From assembly GCA_030054245.1 (NCBI GenBank), contig JASGCH010000023.1:1-11823 (forward strand): a DNA stretch of 11,823 nucleotides, given 5' to 3'. The translations under genes and the position numbers were made by a program. The notes beneath the pieces are model-generated. The model made no database searches. It saw nothing but the letters and a program-made list of their open reading frames with translations, and was not told where the DNA came from. This document shows, one piece after another, positions 7,738-11,823 of the stretch. Within the stretch, counting starts at the first letter, position 1; every line of letters begins with the position of its first letter. Source of the stretch: Gammaproteobacteria bacterium (GTDB taxonomy: Bacteria > Pseudomonadota > Gammaproteobacteria > Burkholderiales > Burkholderiaceae_C).

Positions 7738-8673
7738 ATGAATAGATCTTTGGTAATGTCAGATAAAAATATCTCAGGTTTAGTTCCACTTGGAGATTTA
7801 GATGCCTATATAGCTATGGTAAACAAAATTCCTATGCTGACCGAGGATGAGGAACACAGGTATTTGGCACTTCTATATCAAAACAATGACTTAGAAGCCG
7901 CTCAAAAACTTATTCTTTCGCACTTGCGTTTGGTGGTATCGATTTCCAGAAAGTATTTAGGATATGGATTGCCTCAAGGTGATCTTATCCAAGAAGGAAA
8001 TGTTGGTTTGATGAAGGCGGTTCGCCACTTTGATCCATCTAAAGGTTTGCGTCTATCCACTTATGCCATTCATTGGATAAAATCAACCATACATGAATTT
8101 GTTATCCGCAATTGGAAGATTGTGCGCGTAGCAACAACCAAAGCTCAAAGAAAATTGTTTTTTGGGTTGCGCGAACTCAAGCAAAAGTTGAAACTTCGAG
8201 ATCAACAACTTGATATGGATTCAGTTTCTACCAAGTATTTGTCAGAAGAACAGATTGAGATTGTCAGTAAAGAGCTCAATGTCAGCCGAGAAGATGTGAT
8301 CGAAATGGAAACCAGAATGGGTGGCGTGGACGAATCTTTCGACGCTAATCTCGACGAAGATAATCAAGATTCCCCGATCCATTATTTGTCAGATGCAACA
8401 ACAGATCCCATGAATATGCTGTATGCCAAAGCCAAAGAATTGGTTCTCAATGAAGGCTTAGAGAAGGCATTGGATGCACTTGATAGTAGAAGCCGAGAAA
8501 TTATAGTCGAGAGATGGTTTAAAGTTGACGATAATGGGCACGGTGGTATGACCTTACAGGAATTAGCCACCAAATTTGGCATCAGCGCGGAACGAGTACG
8601 CCAACTCGAAACCAATGCCATGAAAAAAATGCGCCTATATCTTGAAAAGGTACCTGAATACAATTTAGGTTAA
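7738..8673 (+). CDS. rpoH: RNA polymerase sigma-32 factor (heat shock)
   Basis: RpoH directs core RNA polymerase to heat-shock promoters. The 311-residue product has LSHLRLVVSISRKY (60-73) and GDLIQEGNVGLMKAVRHFDP (81-100) in region 2. The core-binding and -10-recognition part ends with HWIKSTIHEFVIRNWKIVR (112-130). The RpoH box QRKLFFGLR spans 137-145, and the region 4.2 helix-turn-helix runs over MTLQELATKFGISAERVRQL and ETNAMKKMR (271-299). The RpoH box separates this from RpoD and RpoS. It differs from the usual QRKLFFNLR by Gly for Asn at position 143. The protein is somewhat longer than the E. coli one (284), with an acidic insert around 197-225. A modest Shine-Dalgarno (AGCGAG) precedes the ATG; an alternative ATG exists six codons in. 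The gene is isolated, bounded on both sides by repeats. Confidence 0.96.
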   Translation: MNRSLVMSDKNISGLVPLGDLDAYIAMVNKIPMLTEDEEHRYLALLYQNNDLEAAQKLILSHLRLVVSISRKYLGYGLPQGDLIQEGNVGLMKAVRHFDPSKGLRLSTYAIHWIKSTIHEFVIRNWKIVRVATTKAQRKLFFGLRELKQKLKLRDQQLDMDSVSTKYLSEEQIEIVSKELNVSREDVIEMETRMGGVDESFDANLDEDNQDSPIHYLSDATTDPMNMLYAKAKELVLNEGLEKALDALDSRSREIIVERWFKVDDNGHGGMTLQELATKFGISAERVRQLETNAMKKMRLYLEKVPEYNLG

Positions 8674-8729
8674 CCTACAAACACCCCTAACACCCTCTAT
8701 TCCTCTTCGAGGACTGTGGTCACCCTAAG

Positions 8730-8771
8730 TTATAAGGCTGTTGCTGGGGTTATTGCGCAACAGCCTTATAA
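8730..8771. repeat. Perfect 15-bp hairpin after rpoH
   Basis: TTATAAGGCTGTTGC (8730-8744), a 12-base loop, and the exact reverse complement (8757-8771). The inner AAGGCTGTTGC is the repeat-family end (compare AAGGCTGTTACACC at 8894). It is the first strong structure after the rpoH stop and could end or protect its transcript, but no T-run follows. Confidence 0.85.
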
Positions 8772-8803
8772 TGGGTATTCTCTGGAAATTCGATCCTAAC
8801 AAC

Positions 8804-8996
8804 AAGACTGTTGCACCATCGGCTGGTGTTGCTTAACAAGCTACCAAAGTACAAGGCTGGAGGGGACATGCAACCAGCTTCATTTCCGAAGATAAGGCTG
8901 TTACACCATCGGTTAGTGCCGCTCGCTGAGCTGTCAAAGTACAAGGCTTCCGCGTGCGCCTCCAGCGGCATGGACGAAGAAACACTGTTACACCAA
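8804..8996 (+). repeat. Tandem array of an about 90-bp repeat unit
   Basis: Unit 1 (8804-8893) starts AAGACTGTTGCACCATCGG and ends in CCAGCTTCATTTCCGAAGAT. Unit 2 starts at 8894 with AAGGCTGTTACACCATCGG and shares GAGCTGTCAAAGTACAAGGC before degenerating. A third start, ACACTGTTACACCA, follows at about 8982 and breaks off. The spacing of starts is 90 and then about 87 bases. The same unit occurs once at 7159-7257 (same orientation) and once at 9198-9289 (inverted). Confidence 0.85.
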
Positions 8997-9040
8997 AAAT
9001 AGTAGGATTCTTACCACTCAACCTTTGTCATAATGTACAG

Positions 9041-9054
9041 GTCTTTGCAAAGAC
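9041..9054. repeat. 14-bp perfect palindrome at the left edge of copy B
   Basis: GTCTTTGCAAAGAC is its own reverse complement and overlaps the left end AAGACTGTTGC of composite element copy B. It may be a remnant of another family end fused to this one. Confidence 0.8.
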
Positions 9055-9289
9055 TGTTGCTCAACCGGTTACACTGTCAAATTGCTGAGTTATGTAGGTA
9101 CCTCAGTTTGTTGCGCTATCCATTGTGCGATTCCGCTCCTGATCTCGCAAACCGGTTACACTGTCAAATTACTGCGTTATGCGGTACTCACCAGCGAATG
9201 ATCATCTTCGGAAATGAAGCTGGGGGCATTCGCTCTAGCCTTGTACTTTGATAGCTCACCGAGCGGCACCAGCCGATGGTGCAAGTCCT
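9050..9289 (+). mobile_element. MITE-like composite repeat, copy B
   Basis: The element starts AAGACTGTTGC (9050-9060) and ends in a slightly degraded GCAAGTCCT (9281-9289). It has the same module order as copy A but the opposite orientation in the window. The shared stretches include GAGTTATGTAGG / GCGTTATGTAGG, GCGCTATCCATTG / GTGCTATCCATTG, ATGATCATCTTCGGAAATGA and TCACCGAGCGGCACCAGCC. Inside it an 87-bp unit starting AACCGGTTACACTGTC (9063) restarts at 9150, with two mismatches in the first 32 bases, and breaks off near 9190. No clear flanking target duplication is visible. Confidence 0.65.
9063..9190 (+). repeat. 87-bp direct repeat, one full and one partial copy
   Basis: The 32-base starts at 9063-9094 and 9150-9181 agree at 30 positions, including the palindrome AACCGGTT. 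The second copy is cut where the inverted 90-bp-type unit begins. An inverted, shortened copy is in element A around 7306-7371, lacking four bases (TGTC) in the ACACTGTCAAATT part. Confidence 0.88.
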
Positions 9290-9338
9290 ATCATTTGACC
9301 GCCCACCTAGGTATCACGCGTACCATAAACACTTTCTT

Positions 9339-9382
9339 AAGACCGTTGCACGAGCGACACCAGCCGATGATGCAACGGTCTT
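9339..9382 (+). terminator. 12-bp hairpin followed by T-rich tract, of the repeat family
   Basis: AAGACCGTTGCA (9339-9350), a 20-base loop, and the perfect complement TGCAACGGTCTT (9371-9382), followed by TTCTTTG. The shape fits a rho-independent terminator on the plus strand. The loop carries GCGACACCAGCCGATG, as in the repeat units, so it is also a solo member of the family. TTCTT flanks it on both sides (9334-9338 and 9383-9387), which could be a target duplication or chance. Confidence 0.6.
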
Positions 9383-9406
9383 TTCTTTGTTATCAATTAA
9401 ATTTTC

Positions 9407-10096
9407 ATGTTTAGCAAAGAAGAAAAACTACAAACTATTCTTAGGGCATTTCAATTTTTGTTGCAACTCGGTTATCAAACAATCCCTAACTCCCAGGTTT
9501 TTAACATGAGATCCACGGATAACCCCATATCCACTTCAACCTATCCAACCATTCAACCGACTGATCCTTTAAGTCACATAAAATGGAGCCATTATTTAGA
9601 TAATACTTTTCAAATTACTTATATACCACATCCAGACGACAGTCCTGATCCTATCGATATCGTCATACTTATTAACGGAATAGAAGTAGCGGGTATAGCT
9701 TGCCTAGGTATTTCCAGTAAGTTTCCTAAACATTTAGCCAAAATCACTCAACTCTGTACAAAAGGAGAGATGAAGTCAACCATACAGCTGTTACTATTGT
9801 GCAACCTCGTTGAGGTGTCTTATATTTTAGGCATCCATTCCAAATCGAAGTGGAATCAATTTGAAATTGCTCACAGCAACCCCAAGATTGATCAACTGGT
9901 ACAAACCCCCTTAACACAACACATAAAAGTTGGACTCTATGAATGTATGGTTGAATATTGCCAGCTTATGGGAGTCCCCCCAATTTTTTGGAAAATTTCC
10001 AGTACCACCATTCAAGACATTGCTTTATATGAACTATGTCGCCCTTATTCTCTCTTTTATACCCTCAAGAATTATTATTTTGGCAAGCCAAGCTGA
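9407..10096 (+). CDS. Hypothetical protein of unknown function
   Basis: I do not recognise this 229-residue protein. It has no signal peptide and no convincing membrane span. It starts with a helical-looking KLQTILRAFQFLLQLGYQTIP, then a polar stretch (35-60), a central DPIDIVILINGIEVAGIACLG (81-101), a hydrophobic helix around STIQLLLLCNLVEVSYILGIHS (124-145), and an aromatic C-terminus (LFYTLKNYYFGKPS). The DIVILINGIEV string is faintly like the DIVLFVNGLPL strand of type I restriction HsdR nuclease domains. The following E-x-K catalytic motif is absent, so this is only a hint. No Shine-Dalgarno precedes the ATG at 9407; a second ATG at 9506 has a weak AGG and may be the real start. The ORF sits between two family hairpins (9339-9382 and 10096-10138), the second touching its stop codon. 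Confidence 0.6.
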   Translation: MFSKEEKLQTILRAFQFLLQLGYQTIPNSQVFNMRSTDNPISTSTYPTIQPTDPLSHIKWSHYLDNTFQITYIPHPDDSPDPIDIVILINGIEVAGIACLGISSKFPKHLAKITQLCTKGEMKSTIQLLLLCNLVEVSYILGIHSKSKWNQFEIAHSNPKIDQLVQTPLTQHIKVGLYECMVEYCQLMGVPPIFWKISSTTIQDIALYELCRPYSLFYTLKNYYFGKPS

Positions 10097-10138
10097 GACC
10101 AGACTGTTGCACCAGTCGATGGTGCAACAGTCTGGTCT
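10096..10138. terminator. Perfect 18-bp hairpin between convergent genes
   Basis: The 18-base arm AGACCAGACTGTTGCACC (10096-10113), loop AGTCGAT, and its exact complement (10121-10138). The inner 13 bases are the repeat-family end. Its position between the stop of the rightward ORF and the stop of leftward boxA suggests a bidirectional transcript end, although only two to three T follow on the plus strand. It overlaps the last base of the ORF stop codon. Confidence 0.7.
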
Positions 10139-10157
10139 TTAAGATGGATGCAAGGAG

Positions 10158-11441
10158 TCAATAGGTTTCCAAATGGAATCGGCCCAGCCTTTGTAATTTA
10201 GCTAAGGTTTGAGGCCAATCTAACCCAGCATTCTGCGCAATGTCTTTCAAAGTCAAAATAATACCTTCCTCCATAGACCGCAAGCCACACACATAAAAAT
10301 AGGCGTTATCGTCTTGCAGAAAAGTGGACACCTCTGAGGCTTTGTGGCGCAGTAAGTCTTGAACATACCGTTTTGCTTGATTGGGTGTACGAGAGAAAGC
10401 TAGATTAATATCAATAAAATCTTTGGGTAAAGTTTGCAGGGGACCAAAATAAGGCAACTCTTCTTTGGTGCGGGCACCAAAGAACAGCATTAATTTCCCC
10501 ATATTTTGTTCCAATTTTGAAACATTTTTGGCTGATGGCAAGGAATTTGCGCCCTCGATGATTTTATTCCTCATCCTTCTACTCCATTCAGTCATAGCTC
10601 GCATAGGAGCACTACCTGTACCTGTACAGATCATAATAATATGGCTACCCGGGTGATTAGGCATCAAAAAAGTACTACCATACGGTCCTACGATGTGCAC
10701 CTGATCCCCTACTTTTAAATCACATAGATAATTACTAACTTTACCCTTTACTACTTGACCATCTATTTCATTCACCACTCTTTTGACGGTAATAGACAAG
10801 TTGTTGTAACCAGGTCTTTCACCGTTACGCGGACTGGATACTGAGTACTGACGAATCGCTTTTTTGTGGTTAGAATCGTATAAAATACCGATGGATTGAC
10901 CTTCTAGAACTGGGAAAGGAACACTACCAAAATCGAGAACAATGTGATGAGTAGCGTAGCCTCTAACCGTCTCAGTAACGCACACATTGCCACTCACCGT
11001 GGCAACAATAAACGGTTGTTTCCCTTTGGTACCGTACAATTGTATATAGGGGTGCGCGGCTGACCAAGGAGGGATTATCGAAGTATAAATGGGCGACTCT
11101 GAGTGATCACTGTGGGGCACCGTACTCTGTGCTTCTTCTGCCGGTGTCATTGGCACAGCATCTACTTCAACCTTCTGCTCCGACGGTAGAATCTCCCAAG
11201 ATAACTGCTCACTGACAGAATAAGATTTATGATGTAAAACTGTCCGCCAATGGTCAATTGCCCCAGTTGGGCATGGAGGAATGCAAGCCATACACGCGTT
11301 ACAAATTTCTACATCGACCACATAGTTCTGCTCGTTATGCGTTATCGCTCCTATGGGACAAGTGGCCTCACAAGTATTACACCTTATACACACTTCTGGA
11401 TCAATAAGGTGTTGCTGTATGATCAAATTTTGATTTTCCAT
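10158..11441 (-). CDS. boxA: Benzoyl-CoA epoxidase, reductase component BoxA
   Basis: BoxA is the iron-sulfur flavoprotein that passes electrons from NADPH to BoxB, which epoxidises benzoyl-CoA in aerobic degradation. The 427 residues start with two 4Fe-4S clusters of the ferredoxin type: Cys18/21/24/28 (DPEVCIRCNTCEATCP) and Cys47/50/53/57. A variable linker (about 75-130) follows, then a ferredoxin-NADP+ reductase module with the flavin motif RQYS (197-200), NYLCDLKVGD (237-246), GPYGSTFLMP (252-261), the pyridine nucleotide motif CTGTGSAPMRA (272-282), FFGARTKEELPYFGP (320-334), and the terminal ETY. The fused ferredoxin plus reductase layout and the IDPEVCIRCNTCEATCP start are characteristic of BoxA. 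Residues about 294-315 look like a short insertion relative to BoxA sequences I remember. boxB and boxC are not in view. No strong Shine-Dalgarno is visible. Confidence 0.9.
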   Translation of the reverse strand: MENQNLIIQQHLIDPEVCIRCNTCEATCPIGAITHNEQNYVVDVEICNACMACIPPCPTGAIDHWRTVLHHKSYSVSEQLSWEILPSEQKVEVDAVPMTPAEEAQSTVPHSDHSESPIYTSIIPPWSAAHPYIQLYGTKGKQPFIVATVSGNVCVTETVRGYATHHIVLDFGSVPFPVLEGQSIGILYDSNHKKAIRQYSVSSPRNGERPGYNNLSITVKRVVNEIDGQVVKGKVSNYLCDLKVGDQVHIVGPYGSTFLMPNHPGSHIIMICTGTGSAPMRAMTEWSRRMRNKIIEGANSLPSAKNVSKLEQNMGKLMLFFGARTKEELPYFGPLQTLPKDFIDINLAFSRTPNQAKRYVQDLLRHKASEVSTFLQDDNAYFYVCGLRSMEEGIILTLKDIAQNAGLDWPQTLAKLQRLGRFHLETY

Positions 11442-11632
11442 TTTAAAGCGTTTTAAAGACCGTTGTACAACCTTGGACAGTTGTCATAACGCATTCATTT
11501 GACAACCGTGGCACCCGCCGAGGATACAACCATCTTACGGTTGTATGAAGCGTTACCACCATTATAAATCCAAGACCGTTTGTAACCAACAGGGAAACAG
11601 CGGTCTTGTCGATACCCAACCCATTTCTTGAT
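11442..11632. promoter_or_regulatory. Divergent boxA-rlmB intergenic region full of inverted repeats
   Basis: This gap must serve both boxA (left) and rlmB (right). I see a 10-bp palindrome GTTGTACAAC (11462-11471), GTTGTCA (11480-11486) with TGACAAC (11500-11506), ATACAACC (11524-11531) with GGTTGTAT (11539-11546), and CAAGACCG (11571-11578) with CGGTCTTG (11601-11608). AAAGACCGTTGTACAAC resembles a diverged repeat-family end. A perfect -35, TTGACA (11499-11504), is followed 18 bases later by only a weak -10, GATACA. Promoter assignment is therefore uncertain. Confidence 0.5.
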
Positions 11633-11823
11633 ATGCCCGAACACAGAATAATTTATGGTTTCCATGCGATTAAATCTCAATTAAAAGTTTCGCCCGTTGA
11701 CATAGTAGCCGTTTATTGCACAAAAACCCGGCATGACCCGCGTTTTGAAGACATATTGGCTTTGCTGGTTGCTGAAAATATACCTATTTATTATTACCCC
11801 TTGGAAAGGTTAAATAATCTCTG
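11633..11823 (+). CDS. rlmB: 23S rRNA 2'-O-ribose methyltransferase RlmB, N-terminal part (partial)
   Basis: RlmB methylates the 2'-O of G2251 in 23S rRNA using S-adenosylmethionine (SPOUT/TrmH family). Only 63 codons are in the window. The product starts MPEHRIIYGFHAIKSQLKVSP, matching the family's YGxHAVxxxL opening of the substrate-binding domain. It continues VAVYCTKTRHDPRFEDILALLVAENIPIYYYPLERLNNL, typical of its L30e-like fold. The catalytic knot domain is beyond the right edge, so the assignment is by N-terminus only; another TrmH-family methyltransferase is possible. No clear Shine-Dalgarno precedes this ATG. Confidence 0.82.
   Translation, partial: MPEHRIIYGFHAIKSQLKVSPVDIVAVYCTKTRHDPRFEDILALLVAENIPIYYYPLERLNNL

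Larger units (their letters stand above)
8674..9406. other. Repeat block between rpoH and the unrecognised ORF
   Basis: No convincing gene lies in these 733 bases. The several short open frames here run through repeat units. In order the block holds a perfect hairpin (8730-8771), an about 90-bp tandem array (8804-8996), a 14-bp palindrome (9041-9054), composite element copy B (9050-9289) with a partial 87-bp tandem duplication, and a hairpin (9339-9382) close to the next ORF. Small TCCTC/GAGGA arms at 8701-8713 follow rpoH but lack a T-run. Confidence 0.8.

Noticed and set aside
8750..8971. Minus-strand 73-residue open frame with ALYFDSS and RWCNS repeats
   Set aside because: It runs through tandem repeat units and a hairpin, has no ribosome binding site, and its internal similarity is explained by the DNA repeat. 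I treat it as a by-product, not a gene.
8811..9021. Other short frames on both strands in the repeat block
   Set aside because: They overlap each other and the repeat units, with no family resemblance or start signals.
8804..9190. CRISPR array
   Set aside because: The repeated units are 87-90 bp and contiguous, without short repeats separated by unique spacers, and there are no cas genes.
9033..9509. Three overlapping plus-strand frames before the 9407 ORF
   Set aside because: They cross composite element B and the hairpin at 9339, and the last runs into the 9407 ORF in another frame; the conserved peptide is split between frames.
11495..11680. Minus-strand 61-residue frame
   Set aside because: It overlaps the rlmB start and a hairpin-rich intergenic region and has no recognisable sequence.

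Overview
The window looks like chromosomal DNA of a betaproteobacterium, probably Burkholderiales-like, with an unusually AT-rich genome for that group. The basis is recognition of protein families: RimP with the longer C-terminal tail usual in that class, LeuD and LeuB of the betaproteobacterial type, a Tim44-like membrane protein typical of betaproteobacteria, and BoxA of the aerobic benzoyl-CoA pathway. No rRNA or tRNA gene was seen to fix the taxonomy.

Layout, left to right. Bases 1-2577 hold the conserved rimP-nusA-infB operon, read leftwards; infB runs off the left edge. Upstream of it on the same strand (2706-3902) is a thiolase of the PcaF/PaaJ type (3-oxoadipyl-CoA thiolase). A roughly 400-base divergent intergenic region separates it from a rightward Tim44-like membrane protein (4319-5278). 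Then come leuD (5373-6026) and leuB (6051-7124), without leuC next to them. rpoH (7738-8673) follows, flanked on both sides by dense repeats. After the second repeat block come an unrecognised ORF (9407-10096), a strong hairpin, and boxA (10158-11441, leftward). Divergent from boxA is the start of rlmB, cut by the right edge at 11823.

Functionally this is mostly housekeeping: translation and transcription factors (infB, nusA, rimP, rlmB, rpoH) and leucine biosynthesis (leuD, leuB). Two separate genes fit one catabolic route. BoxA is the reductase of benzoyl-CoA epoxidation, and the thiolase can perform the last step, 3-oxoadipyl-CoA to succinyl-CoA plus acetyl-CoA. No other box gene is in view.

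The most distinctive content lies between genes. A family of small repeats whose ends read AAGACTGTTGCACC, or close to it, occurs as two about 240-bp composite elements (7159-7398 and 9050-9289) in opposite orientation on either side of rpoH, as an about 90-bp tandem array (8804-8996), and as solo perfect hairpins (8730-8771, 9339-9382, 10096-10138, with an imperfect one at 7447-7481). The composite at 7159-7398 is bordered by CTA on both sides. The pattern suggests a MITE-like or REP/BIME-like non-autonomous element that I cannot match to a named family.
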